Shown here piece after piece: positions 1 to 8,184 of a stretch of DNA of 64,000 nucleotides. The notes beneath the pieces were generated by a model that did not search any database, was not told the DNA's origin, and saw nothing but the letters and a program-made list of their open reading frames with translations. This DNA is from a virus. Within the stretch, counting starts at the first letter, position 1. Each line of letters opens with the position of its first letter. Position numbers and translations under genes: made by a program. Location: the IMG/VR virus record IMGVR_UViG_3300046006_002975, positions 33,145 through 97,144 of that record; one strand, given 5' to 3'.

Positions 1-2
1 AC

Positions 3-2834
3 CCGTTAACTACAGCTTTAATACCAACATTAGAAGTTACAAGTTTTACAACGAAAGATTTGGTAGTAACTGGGGTTTTTACTAACCAAGGTTCTACGAT
101 TACAGATACTAATGAATATATTTTCCAAGCAAACTCAGGTTTACCAACATCCGTTAGTTCCCAGATTACCGTAAATAGAGGCGAATCAGCTAATACCGCA
201 AACGTTAATGCTATGATTAGATGGAATAATCCATCTAAACAATGGGAAATTAGAGATGTTAATAGTAATACATCATATTATAAAATAACTACAAAAAATG
301 AATTAGATGGAGCAAATACATTTTTAACAACATTGATTGGTAATAAATTTACTAATGCAGCAACATTCGGTAGCGATTTAACTGTTGCAGGTAATTTGGT
401 TGTTAACGGATTAACAACTACAATTAATACAAATACATTATCTATTGATGATAAAAATATAACTCTTGGCGATGTTGCTTCATACACTTCAGTTACATTT
501 ACTTGCAGTAGTGGTTCTCCAATTATAGCTGTTACATCAACTGCTGGGTTAATTCCTGGAATGATTATTACTAAAACTGGCGGTCAAGCTACTCCTCCAG
601 GTGGAGCGGCTACAATTGTTTCTGTTGATTCTACCACACAAATTACTGTTAATGTTAATATAAACACAACTAGCGGAACGCAATTTGTTGGTGATATTGC
701 CGGCGTCTCAGACTTAACTGCTAATAGCGGAGGTATCACATTAAAAGGCACAATCGACAAGACTTTTAATTGGGCAAATACAACTTTTTCTGCGTGGACT
801 AGTTCCGAAAACATTGCATTAGCTAGTGGTAAATCTATTATACTTAATGGTTCTTCTTCTGGTATAACTACAGTACAACCAAGCGCGATTGCTGGGGGAG
901 TTTTAACATTATCAGCTAATACTGGAACTGTAATATCTACTGGTGATACTGGAACTGTAACTAACGCAATGTTAAATGGTTCTATCACAAACAATAAATT
1001 CGCAAATAGTTCTATAACTATTGGAACTACAAATATTGCATTAGGTTCTTCTAATACTACATTAAGAGGAATTACAAACTTAACTTTTGCAAATACTATC
1101 AATTCAGGAAATACAGTTTCTTTGATTGCTGATAATATTGGTGGGAATAATATAATTATATTCCCGAATCAATCCGGAACAGTAATTCTTTCTGGAGCAA
1201 CAGGAGCTCCAATTACTGCTGCTATGATTGCAAATAATTCTATTGCAAATAATCATATTCATGATAATGCTGCTATTGCAACATATAAATTAGCTGCAAA
1301 TTCAGTAACACTTGGAACTACTAAATTAAATTTAGGCGAATCAAGTAATTCAATTCAAAATATTGTTAATATAAAATTTGCAAATACTATCAATTCAGGA
1401 AATACAGTTTCTTTGATTGCTGATAATATTGGTGGGAATAATATAATTATATTCCCGAATCAATCCGGAACAGTTGTACTTTCAGGCGGTGGTGGCGGCT
1501 CTAGTGGTGCATCAATTACTGCTGCTATGATTGCAAATAATTCTATTGCAAATAATCATATTCATGATAATGCTGCTATTGCAACATATAAATTAGCTGC
1601 AAATTCTATATCTGGAATATATTTGGGTAACAATTTAAATGCGTTAGCTAATGGTACTGGATTAACTTGGTCAACTGGAACAAATTATAATGGTTCAGCT
1701 GCTGCAACTTTAGCAATAGATTCTACCGTTGTTGCTTCTAAATCTGGCAAATTAAGTCAATTTGCATCAACAACTAGTTCTGAATTCCTTGGAATTATTA
1801 GTGACAAACAAGGAACTGGTCCATTAGTTGCAAATAATAGCCCAACATTAACTACTCCTAATATTGGTGTAGCTACTGGAACATCTTTATCATTATCAGG
1901 CGATTTATCAGCTAGAAATTTAACTATTAGCGGAACTACGACAACAATTAATTCAAGTACATTATCTATTGATGATAAAAATATTACTCTAGGTGATGCA
2001 GCTGGAATTCCAAATTTAACATTTATTTGTACTGCGGGTTCTGCAGTTTTAACTGTTGCATCAACTGCTGGAATGATTCCCGGAATGATTCTTACAAAAG
2101 ATTCTGGCCAAGCTATACCGCCAGCTGGAGCAACAATTGTATCTATTAATTCTGACACACAAATTACTATTAGCGGAACGGTTAATGCATCTGGTGGAAC
2201 TCAATTTGTAGGGCATTTTGATGGATATACTGATGCAACTGCTGATCAAGGTGGTATTACATTAAAAGGTACAACCGAAAAAACTATAATATATTCCACT
2301 GCTGCAGTAGGCGGAGCTAGTGCATGGAGATTTTCAGAAAATATTGATTTAGTTACTGGAAAATCGTTTAATATTAATAATACGTTAATTGCTAACTCAA
2401 CACATTTAGGTGCTTTATCTGGCTCATCGATAACTAATGTAACTGCAAAAGGTTTATCTGCTAATTCTGATATTTCAACATATAGAGAGAAAGTTACTGA
2501 TATAACTATTAGTTCAGGCGGAGTTACTAATATAGATGTAAGTGCTGGTAATATTTTTAATATAACACTTAGCTCTGGAATTGCAAGTCCAGTTGCTTTA
2601 AATTTAAATAACTATAATGTTGGTAGTGGATATACACGACCAATAACATTAATAATTAAACAACCAGCGACAAGCTCAGGAAAGCTTGTTACTGTAAATG
2701 GAGCTAAATATACTGATGGGATTGCTCCAATTTTATCAACCGCTGCCAATGCTATGGATGTATTAACCTATTGGTCTATAGATAATGGTACAAACTGGTT
2801 TGGTACTTTTGCCATGGCTGGCATTATAATTTAA
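3..2834 (+). CDS. Modular tail-fibre-like virion protein, 5' end outside window
   Basis: The reading frame is open from the window edge (first full codon at position 3) and ends at 2834, so the N-terminus is missing; the TTG at 60 is not needed as a start. About 943 residues are visible. They are rich in Thr, Asn, Ser and Gly and low in charge, as in phage fibre shafts. A module of about 150 residues occurs twice. It starts with TTTIN(T/S)(N/S)TLSIDDKNITLG and runs through QFVG and GGITLKGT to SENI..(A/V)(S/T)GKS. This ITLG-type module is familiar from fibre and structural proteins of aquatic T4-like phages (family recollection). Between the copies lie two near-identical blocks with NTINSGNTVSLIADNIGGNN. 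The role is inferred to be distal tail fibre or another virion surface protein. No receptor-binding tip or chaperone domain is recognised. Confidence 0.7.
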   Translation, partial: PLTTALIPTLEVTSFTTKDLVVTGVFTNQGSTITDTNEYIFQANSGLPTSVSSQITVNRGESANTANVNAMIRWNNPSKQWEIRDVNSNTSYYKITTKNELDGANTFLTTLIGNKFTNAATFGSDLTVAGNLVVNGLTTTINTNTLSIDDKNITLGDVASYTSVTFTCSSGSPIIAVTSTAGLIPGMIITKTGGQATPPGGAATIVSVDSTTQITVNVNINTTSGTQFVGDIAGVSDLTANSGGITLKGTIDKTFNWANTTFSAWTSSENIALASGKSIILNGSSSGITTVQPSAIAGGVLTLSANTGTVISTGDTGTVTNAMLNGSITNNKFANSSITIGTTNIALGSSNTTLRGITNLTFANTINSGNTVSLIADNIGGNNIIIFPNQSGTVILSGATGAPITAAMIANNSIANNHIHDNAAIATYKLAANSVTLGTTKLNLGESSNSIQNIVNIKFANTINSGNTVSLIADNIGGNNIIIFPNQSGTVVLSGGGGGSSGASITAAMIANNSIANNHIHDNAAIATYKLAANSISGIYLGNNLNALANGTGLTWSTGTNYNGSAAATLAIDSTVVASKSGKLSQFASTTSSEFLGIISDKQGTGPLVANNSPTLTTPNIGVATGTSLSLSGDLSARNLTISGTTTTINSSTLSIDDKNITLGDAAGIPNLTFICTAGSAVLTVASTAGMIPGMILTKDSGQAIPPAGATIVSINSDTQITISGTVNASGGTQFVGHFDGYTDATADQGGITLKGTTEKTIIYSTAAVGGASAWRFSENIDLVTGKSFNINNTLIANSTHLGALSGSSITNVTAKGLSANSDISTYREKVTDITISSGGVTNIDVSAGNIFNITLSSGIASPVALNLNNYNVGSGYTRPITLIIKQPATSSGKLVTVNGAKYTDGIAPILSTAANAMDVLTYWSIDNGTNWFGTFAMAGIII
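1086..1183 (+). repeat. 98-bp direct repeat, copy 1 (copy 2 at 1377-1474)
   Basis: An identical 98-bp stretch recurs 291 bp downstream, inside the fibre gene. It encodes the FANTINSGNTVSLIADN...SGTV block. Identity at synonymous positions points to recent duplication or gene conversion rather than protein-level selection alone. Confidence 0.9.
1210..1303 (+). repeat. 94-bp direct repeat, copy 1 (copy 2 at 1513-1606)
   Basis: An identical 94-bp stretch recurs 303 bp downstream in the same frame. It encodes ITAAMIANNSIANNHIHDN followed by AAIATYKLAANS. With the 98-bp pair it makes up a tandemly duplicated shaft unit of about 100 residues. Confidence 0.9.
1377..1474 (+). repeat. 98-bp direct repeat, copy 2
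   Basis: Second copy of the repeat at 1086-1183, in the same reading frame (offset 291 bp, or 97 codons). Confidence 0.9.
1513..1606 (+). repeat. 94-bp direct repeat, copy 2
   Basis: Second copy of the repeat at 1210-1303. The offset (303 bp) differs from that of the 98-bp pair (291 bp) because 12 bp encoding extra Gly/Ser residues are inserted before it. Confidence 0.9.
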
Positions 2835-2860
2835 CGTTTCTTTTAATAAGGAGAAAATTT

Positions 2861-3208
2861 ATGACATTAAGATTAATTGACGAAGTTTATTTGTATACAT
2901 CTTCTCAACCAGAAGATGCGTTAACAAACAGAGAATTAGTTTCTTGGTTTGACCATTCTGGTATTCCATATATTCATTTATCATATGGAAATGATAATCA
3001 CGAAGAGGTTTTAACTGCAGTAAATACTTGGTGGCGACACGATATTGACACTGGAATTTTACAAGAACCTCTTACGGGATTTCCATTTGTGGTATATACG
3101 GAATCGCATTCAGATAAACCAATATCATATTTACCAAGAAAATATATTACAACTAAAGAAAATATAGTTGAACAATTACCTTCTCTTTATTCATTAGGTA
3201 GAGATTAA
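2861..3208 (+). CDS. Hypothetical protein between two fibre genes
   Basis: 115 residues, starting at an ATG preceded by AAGGAG at good spacing. It is soluble, with no signal peptide or membrane segment. The pattern of a hydrophobic strand (EVYLYTS), a helix with ELVSWF, a strand (IPYIHLSYG) and a late TGFPFVVYTE strand faintly suggests a thioredoxin-like fold. There is no CxxC, so redox activity is not supported. It lies 26 bp after the fibre gene and 11 bp before the collagen-like gene, so it is probably co-expressed with them. A role in fibre assembly would be a guess from position only. I do not recognise the family. Confidence 0.75.
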   Translation: MTLRLIDEVYLYTSSQPEDALTNRELVSWFDHSGIPYIHLSYGNDNHEEVLTAVNTWWRHDIDTGILQEPLTGFPFVVYTESHSDKPISYLPRKYITTKENIVEQLPSLYSLGRD

Positions 3209-3219
3209 AAGGATAAAAA

Positions 3220-5730
3220 ATGCCAATTGGTATCGGAACACAAATTAGAAGAACCATAGTTAATGCAGGAACAACAACTATAAGCATTGGCTCAGGGAAT
3301 CAAGCATTTCCATTTGGGGTTAATTCAGTTAAAGTTAATATGAGTGGAAATCCAGGAACAGCTGGCATTGCAGGTAAAGGAGGATCAGCAGGATTAGCTG
3401 GTCCTGGAAGTTGCGGTGGAGCTGGAGGTCCTGGAGGAGCTGCAGGTAAAGGCGGTAAAGGAGCTTGCGGTGGTCCTGGAGGTTGCGGTGGAGCTGGAGG
3501 TACTGCTGGCATTGCAGGTAAAGGCGGTAAAGGAGCTTGCGGTGGTCCAGGAGGCGCAGGAAGTGCCGGAGGAACTGGGGGAGCTGGAGGTACTGCAGGA
3601 GCATATTTAGGGTTAGGGGTGTTAGGTGGTCCTGGAGGTTGCGGTGGAGCTGCAGGTAAAGGTGGAGCTGGCGGAACTGCAGGAACTGCAGGAAAAGCCA
3701 GTTGCGGTCCAGCTGGACTTGGTGGTCCAGGAGGCGGAGCAGGAGGAGGATCTTCATCTATTTCCTGCGGCTCATATTCGCCCACTAAATTTATTTTTAC
3801 TGGAACTGGTGGAGCAGGAGGAGCATCTTGCTGGCACGCAGGAGCAGCAGGTGGAACTGGATCTATATATTCTCCTACTCCAGTAGCTATTTTAGGGGGA
3901 TATGGAGGATTCGCATATGGTGCAACTGGAACTTTATATGGCAGTCCTGGAGAAGTTACTACAGGTAGAGGTGGAACATACGGTAAAGCTACTACTGCAT
4001 GCTCGGTAACTTATTCAAGCGGAAATAGAGGAACTGCTGGGGGAACAACATTAAATTCTAGTTTTTGCTGTTCTAATTCGTCTTATACGAATATTGCTGG
4101 AGCACAAGGCGGGGGCGGAGCTGGCGGAGCAGCATTTCGTTGGAAATCTAATTGTTGGTATTCAACTGGTGGAGGAGGCGGAGGTGGAGCTGGATCTCCA
4201 GGAGGAGCAGGAGTTGCAGGTTCAGTATGGGGCGCAGGAAAAGGCGGAGCTGGTAGCGCGGGAGCTGCTGGCTCCCCTGGAAAATGCGCTCCAAATACTT
4301 TTACTTACGTCTTATGTCCAGTAAATTCAACATATTTTTGCGGAAGTTGCAGGGGTTATGCCGGCGGATTTGGAGTAGCTGGAGCTAATGCTGCTTTAGA
4401 TGGTTCTTGTGCGCCAAACACATGGGCATTAACTTGCCCATCAAATAGCGTTCAATTTTATGGAAATTGTAGAGGTTATGCTGGAACAAAAGGTACAGAA
4501 GGAGGTTGCGGTACTAATGGTATATGCGCTCCAAATTCTTGGCTTGTAACTTGCCCAACAAACGGGCTTACTCATTATGGGTGGTATAAAGGTTTTGTTG
4601 GTACTGCAGGAGCTCCTGGTATCGATGGTTCTTGCGCTACCAGTTGTGCTCCAAATACGTGGACTTCTTGTTCTGGAAATTCTGGAAATGCCGGAACTCC
4701 AGGAACTGATGGAAATCAATCTTCTATTTTTTGTATAATTGCTAAAGGAGGAACTGCTGGTACTGCAACTGCTGGAACTCCAGGAACCGCAGGAACTAAA
4801 GGCACGAAAGGAGCTAAAGGAGCTAAAGGTTATACTGGTAATGCAGGAGCTTGTGGTAATGTAGGGTTTGCAAGTACATATAAAGGCGCAAAAGGGTCTA
4901 AAGGATCTAAAGGTACTGATGGCACCTATGGATTCGCCGGATATAAAGGATTAAAAGGAGTAAAAGGCGCCAAAGGTTACACGGGAAATAATGGATGTAC
5001 CGGAGGTAAAGGATATAAAGGAACAAAAGGCTCTCCTGGTGGACAAGGTGTAACTGGATGTCCAGGTAATGATGGAACAGCTGCTATTGCTGGGGTAGGT
5101 ACTGCAGGAAATTGGGGAGGAGGCGGAGCTGGAGGCTATGCAGGTTCTATATTCAATTCCAAATTATATGTACCAACAGTTTTTGGTAGCGATGGAGCAA
5201 CATATCCAGGAGGCGGAGCTGGAGGTATCGGAAAAGCGTGCGTAGGTCAATCAATGACAGGTTCTCCAGGAACTGCAGGAACTGTTGGCGTTTCAACTCA
5301 AGGAAAAGCTGGAACTGTTGGCGCAACCGGAAAAGATGGTAATGCAGGAACTCCTGGATGTATAGGTTTAAGGGGTAACGTAGGACCTGCAGGAAATCAA
5401 GGAAAAGATGGAAGTGCTGGAACTCCAGGAACTGCTGGAAATGCCGGAACTCCCGGAAAAGATGGAACTCCTGGATCAGTTGGAAGCGTAGGTCTTAAAG
5501 GTGCATCAGGAACTCCAGGTAATACTGGGGCTGATGGAAATTCAGGAAAAAATGGATGCATAGGTCTTAAAGGCGCATCCGGATCTGCAGGATCCCCAGG
5601 AAAAGATGGTAGCGCAAATTGCGGGGGGGCTGCAGATACGCTTAGTTGCGTTAGCGCAAAAATTTCTTCTAGAGTTTCATATCCATATGTTGCTGCGCAA
5701 AAAATTACCGTTTCATGGCCAAGACAATAA
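3220..5730 (+). CDS. Collagen-like, glycine- and cysteine-rich fibre protein
   Basis: 836 residues. After an N-terminal segment of about 40 residues (MPIGIGTQIRRTIVNAG..) the protein is dominated by glycine. Residues about 40-170 carry GG(A/P)GG and GKGGKGACGG runs like the polyglycine-rich tips of some T4-type adhesins. Residues about 520-630 and 690-800 carry true collagen Gly-X-Y triplets, such as GTKGTKGAKGAKGYTG and GTPGTAG. Four copies of a cysteine motif (CAPN[TS][WF]) begin near residues 356, 397, 436 and 476, about 40 residues apart. The C-terminal ~35 residues (ISSRVSYPYVAAQKITVSWP) are non-repetitive and may be a cap or trimerisation unit. Role inferred: host-binding fibre or adhesin. 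Three 2OG oxygenase genes follow downstream and could hydroxylate it. Confidence 0.8.
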   Translation: MPIGIGTQIRRTIVNAGTTTISIGSGNQAFPFGVNSVKVNMSGNPGTAGIAGKGGSAGLAGPGSCGGAGGPGGAAGKGGKGACGGPGGCGGAGGTAGIAGKGGKGACGGPGGAGSAGGTGGAGGTAGAYLGLGVLGGPGGCGGAAGKGGAGGTAGTAGKASCGPAGLGGPGGGAGGGSSSISCGSYSPTKFIFTGTGGAGGASCWHAGAAGGTGSIYSPTPVAILGGYGGFAYGATGTLYGSPGEVTTGRGGTYGKATTACSVTYSSGNRGTAGGTTLNSSFCCSNSSYTNIAGAQGGGGAGGAAFRWKSNCWYSTGGGGGGGAGSPGGAGVAGSVWGAGKGGAGSAGAAGSPGKCAPNTFTYVLCPVNSTYFCGSCRGYAGGFGVAGANAALDGSCAPNTWALTCPSNSVQFYGNCRGYAGTKGTEGGCGTNGICAPNSWLVTCPTNGLTHYGWYKGFVGTAGAPGIDGSCATSCAPNTWTSCSGNSGNAGTPGTDGNQSSIFCIIAKGGTAGTATAGTPGTAGTKGTKGAKGAKGYTGNAGACGNVGFASTYKGAKGSKGSKGTDGTYGFAGYKGLKGVKGAKGYTGNNGCTGGKGYKGTKGSPGGQGVTGCPGNDGTAAIAGVGTAGNWGGGGAGGYAGSIFNSKLYVPTVFGSDGATYPGGGAGGIGKACVGQSMTGSPGTAGTVGVSTQGKAGTVGATGKDGNAGTPGCIGLRGNVGPAGNQGKDGSAGTPGTAGNAGTPGKDGTPGSVGSVGLKGASGTPGNTGADGNSGKNGCIGLKGASGSAGSPGKDGSANCGGAADTLSCVSAKISSRVSYPYVAAQKITVSWPRQ

Positions 5731-5754
5731 TTAAATTACAAAGGAATTAAATAG

Positions 5755-6027
5755 ATGAAAAAATATGAATATACATATAAAATAAAAGATATTAATATAG
5801 CCGAAAATGCTCTTCTTGTTGAATATATGGCTACAGATGAATCTTTAACATCATATACTCTTCATATTCCTTCCTATATACTGAATGAAGATGAAACGAG
5901 AAAAACTATTGACGAAGTTATTAAATTTTGCGCTCCTCATGGTAGATGGGAATCTCAAGAAATTTTAGTTGAACAATATAATGATATTTTACATAAAACT
6001 GAACTGGTGCCTATACAAAATGCTTGA
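5755..6027 (+). CDS. Hypothetical protein downstream of collagen-like fibre
   Basis: 90 residues, ATG preceded by AAAGGAATTAA. It is small and acidic, predicted soluble, with alternating strands (YEYTYKIKD, ALLVEYMA, YTLHIPSYI) and a helix. It contains a CAPHGRWESQEIL segment. Its last 8 bases overlap the start of the first oxygenase gene (6020), so the two are likely translationally coupled. I do not recognise the family. Position after a fibre gene would fit a fibre assembly factor, but no sequence motif proves it. Confidence 0.7.
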   Translation: MKKYEYTYKIKDINIAENALLVEYMATDESLTSYTLHIPSYILNEDETRKTIDEVIKFCAPHGRWESQEILVEQYNDILHKTELVPIQNA

Positions 6028-6622
6028 AATACAAAATAATGGTATTGCTATATTTGACAATGCCTTTAGTGACGAATATTGCGATCAAGTTATAAATTTT
6101 TTTGAATGGTCGCAAAAAAATAATAGAACATGGAATAGATTACAATCAGAAAATGCTCAAGAAATATATAAAAATGATATATCAGCTTCGCTGCATGCAT
6201 CAATAAATGAAAGATATTTTTCATCAGATAACACCAATTTAGTTGCTGAATTTAATGATACGTTTTTTGATGTTTGGTATGCAGAATATTTAAAATATTT
6301 TTCGACATTAAATACTGCAGAAAAGCATGGTATTTTTGCACACAAAATACAAAAAACTTCTCCTGGAGGAGGATATCATTTATGGCATTTCGAAGCCGGA
6401 GGATTAATTACTTCCAGAAGATTAGGTGCATATATTTTATATTTAAACGACATTGATGTTGGGGGAGAAACTGAATTTCTATATCTTCGTCAACGAATAG
6501 AACCGAAAAAAGGAAGATTGGTAATTTTTCCTTCTGGATACGTATTTACACATAGAGGAAACCCTCCGTTAACTAGCGATAAATATATAATGACGGGTTG
6601 GTTGGAGTATATGGGAGGATGA
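6020..6622 (+). CDS. 2OG-Fe(II) oxygenase, prolyl 4-hydroxylase-like
   Basis: 200 residues from the ATG at 6020. An upstream in-frame ATG at 5969 would overlap the previous gene by 59 bases and adds residues unlike the family, so I reject it. The core is the double-stranded beta-helix of P4H-type enzymes: H123-F-E125 as the HxD/E metal motif, GGETEF after it, GRLVIFPS, distal ligand H178 (FTHRG) and K188 in the place of the 2OG-binding basic residue. The family uses Fe(II) and 2-oxoglutarate to hydroxylate protein or small-molecule substrates. It overlaps the next oxygenase by ATGA. Substrate inferred: possibly the collagen-like fibre encoded just upstream. HxE instead of HxD is less usual but occurs in active members. 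Confidence 0.8.
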   Translation: MLEIQNNGIAIFDNAFSDEYCDQVINFFEWSQKNNRTWNRLQSENAQEIYKNDISASLHASINERYFSSDNTNLVAEFNDTFFDVWYAEYLKYFSTLNTAEKHGIFAHKIQKTSPGGGYHLWHFEAGGLITSRRLGAYILYLNDIDVGGETEFLYLRQRIEPKKGRLVIFPSGYVFTHRGNPPLTSDKYIMTGWLEYMGG

Positions 6623-7215
6623 GCAAATATTTATTTCACCCTATTGTAACAAAAAATCAAGATATTGGAGATTATGTTTTCTGGCAACAAGGGTTTAGCG
6701 ATAAGGATATTAATGCTATTATTGCATTAGGAGAAAATAGAAACCCAATACAAGCAACTATAGATAGAAATAGAGTTGTTAGGGATATTAGAGTTTCAAA
6801 TACTTCATGGATAGATTTACAAGAAGATTCAGTTTGGTTATATGATAGAATATGTGATATTGTATGTAAATTAAATTATCAATACTATAAATTTGATTTA
6901 AGCGGGTTTTATGAACATATGCAATTTACTATATATGAAGGTAATGAATTAGGGCATTATGATTGGCATTTAGACAATAATTTAAATTCAGATTCTCCGC
7001 CAAGAAAATTATCTTTTGTTTTACAATTATCAGATCCAAACGATTATGAAGGCGGCGATTTACAATTAATGCATTCAACAAATCCCGTAACTGTAAAAAA
7101 AGAAAAAGGGTTAGTAGTTGTTTTTCCAAGTTTTACTTTACATAGAGTGACTCCAGTAACAAAAGGAATTAGAAAAACCTTAGTTGTTTGGGTGACTGGA
7201 CCATCATTTAGATAA
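6619..7215 (+). CDS. 2OG-Fe(II) oxygenase, PKHD-type
   Basis: 198 residues. The start is the ATG at 6619, overlapping the previous stop (ATGA); an in-frame upstream ATG at 6598 lies inside the previous gene. It shows a complete facial triad, H117-L-D119 (GHYDWHLD) and H175 (FTLHRVTPV), with R185 (GIRKTLVVWVTGP) for 2OG binding. The GGDLQL strand and the VVVFPS...HRVTPV block are typical of PKHD-type hydroxylases. Catalysis is therefore expected to be intact. The gene is the second of three oxygenases in a row, between the fibre genes and the neck genes. The substrate is unknown; virion protein hydroxylation is a hypothesis from context. Confidence 0.85.
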   Translation: MSKYLFHPIVTKNQDIGDYVFWQQGFSDKDINAIIALGENRNPIQATIDRNRVVRDIRVSNTSWIDLQEDSVWLYDRICDIVCKLNYQYYKFDLSGFYEHMQFTIYEGNELGHYDWHLDNNLNSDSPPRKLSFVLQLSDPNDYEGGDLQLMHSTNPVTVKKEKGLVVVFPSFTLHRVTPVTKGIRKTLVVWVTGPSFR

Positions 7216-7228
7216 AGAGATTTATATT

Positions 7229-7909
7229 ATGAAAAAACCAAAAATATCCAGAAGAAGAAATACACATCAATATAAAAAAACTAATCAAATAGAATTAGAA
7301 ACTTTTTTATATTTCCCGACAGCGATTCATGCAACAAATCTTCCTGAGTTTTTGGATGTAGCCAATAAAGTATCTAAAGAGTTTCTAGGAAAACAAAAAG
7401 AAGAAATTAATGATGTTTATCCTGTTCGTATGACTGGTCAGATATATAATGACGAAAGATTATCTGAATTATGCGATGCAATATTAGATCTTGGATGGAA
7501 TGTTTTAGATCAACAAGGTTATGATATGCAACATTTTAGAGTTATATTAACCGAAATGTGGGTTCAACAACACCACAAATACTCTTTAATGGAGCATCAT
7601 GTACATGGAGGAGATCAACTTGTTGGATTTTATTTTCTTAAAGCGCCAAAAAATGGTTCAAAACCTATTTTTTATGACCCAAGACCAGCAAAAGTAATTA
7701 CAGATTTACCATTAAAACCTTCAGCAGAAATTAATGCAGCAACAAATATTATAAATTTTGATGCAACTCCAGGAAGAATGTTTATCACAAATTCATTTCT
7801 TCCGCATTCGTTTTCAAAAAACGCTTCTAATGAACCAACTGAATTTATACATTTTAATTTAAAGGTAGTTCCATATTTTAAAGAAACTTCTAATGTAGAA
7901 ATTGTATGA
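7229..7909 (+). CDS. 2OG-Fe(II) oxygenase-like protein (TIGR02466-like)
   Basis: 226 residues with a basic N-terminus (KKPKISRRR). Residues 122-136 (EHHVHGGDQLVGFYF) and 182-193 (GRMFITNSFLPHSF) match the pattern of the putative 2OG-Fe(II) oxygenases of TIGR02466, where a histidine-rich strand precedes a (S/V)G(F/V)YYL-like strand. Candidate ligands are H124 or H126 and H193. A run of FIHFNLKVVP forms the last strand. It has its own ribosome site 13 bases after the preceding oxygenase and ends in an ATGA overlap with the next gene. The family is known from cyanophages, where the substrate is not established. Assignment is by remembered pattern, not a search. Confidence 0.75.
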   Translation: MKKPKISRRRNTHQYKKTNQIELETFLYFPTAIHATNLPEFLDVANKVSKEFLGKQKEEINDVYPVRMTGQIYNDERLSELCDAILDLGWNVLDQQGYDMQHFRVILTEMWVQQHHKYSLMEHHVHGGDQLVGFYFLKAPKNGSKPIFYDPRPAKVITDLPLKPSAEINAATNIINFDATPGRMFITNSFLPHSFSKNASNEPTEFIHFNLKVVPYFKETSNVEIV

Positions 7910-8130
7910 AATATCTTATAAGATTTAATAAAACTAGAGGTAAACCAAATAGAGGTACAATGGAACACGTTTGGCGAGTGTTTGAGGAAGAAAAAGAATA
8001 TCTTGTTAAACATGTTGAAATTAATGTCCCATCATTTAGCGAAAGAACAGGCGAAGAATGGAATATTGCATGCGAAGGAATATTGACTTTAGATAGAGAA
8101 ACGTCAACTGCAATTATAAATACAGAATAA
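7906..8130 (+). CDS. Hypothetical protein, conserved-looking
   Basis: 74 residues. The start codon overlaps the stop of the preceding oxygenase (ATGA), giving translational coupling. It is charged and soluble, with a basic N-terminal half (KYLIRFNKTRGKPNRG) and an acidic C-terminal half. EHVWRVFEEEKEYLVKHVEINVPS looks like a helix followed by a strand. There is no signal or membrane segment. Its 3' end contains the first of two tandem TATAAATA late promoters for the neck genes. I do not recognise a function. Confidence 0.7.
   Translation: MKYLIRFNKTRGKPNRGTMEHVWRVFEEEKEYLVKHVEINVPSFSERTGEEWNIACEGILTLDRETSTAIINTE
8115..8122 (+). promoter_or_regulatory. Late promoter TATAAATA (tandem, upstream copy)
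   Basis: Exact T4-type late promoter octamer inside the last codons of the preceding gene, 34 bp upstream of a second copy. Start would be near 8128. It would drive gp13 onward with gp55 sigma. Confidence 0.5.
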
Positions 8131-8148
8131 CCTTTTTACCGTCTCTGT

Positions 8149-8156
8149 TATAAATA
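8149..8156 (+). promoter_or_regulatory. Late promoter TATAAATA for neck/terminase genes
   Basis: Exact TATAAATA in the 54-bp gap before gene 13, 29 bp before its ATG. The ribosome site AAGGAG follows. It likely starts the gp13-gp17 transcript. Confidence 0.75.
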
Positions 8157-8184
8157 ATATAATACTACATATAAGGAGTTTTAA

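Noticed and set aside
60-62. TTG as the start of the first gene
   Set aside because: The frame is open to the window edge upstream without a stop; the gene simply continues out of the window.
584-1102. Minus-strand open frame within the fibre gene
   Set aside because: Codon-mirror effect of Thr/Asn/Gly-rich coding; no ribosome site.
3357-3760. CRISPR-like or minisatellite appearance of the repeated GGTCCTGGAGG units
   Set aside because: Units are irregular, follow codon triplets and have no uniform spacers; they reflect a repetitive protein.
3300-3785. Long minus-strand frame rich in proline opposite the collagen-like gene
   Set aside because: It is the mirror of Gly (GGN) codons giving Pro/Ala on the other strand; no start site and no independent pattern.
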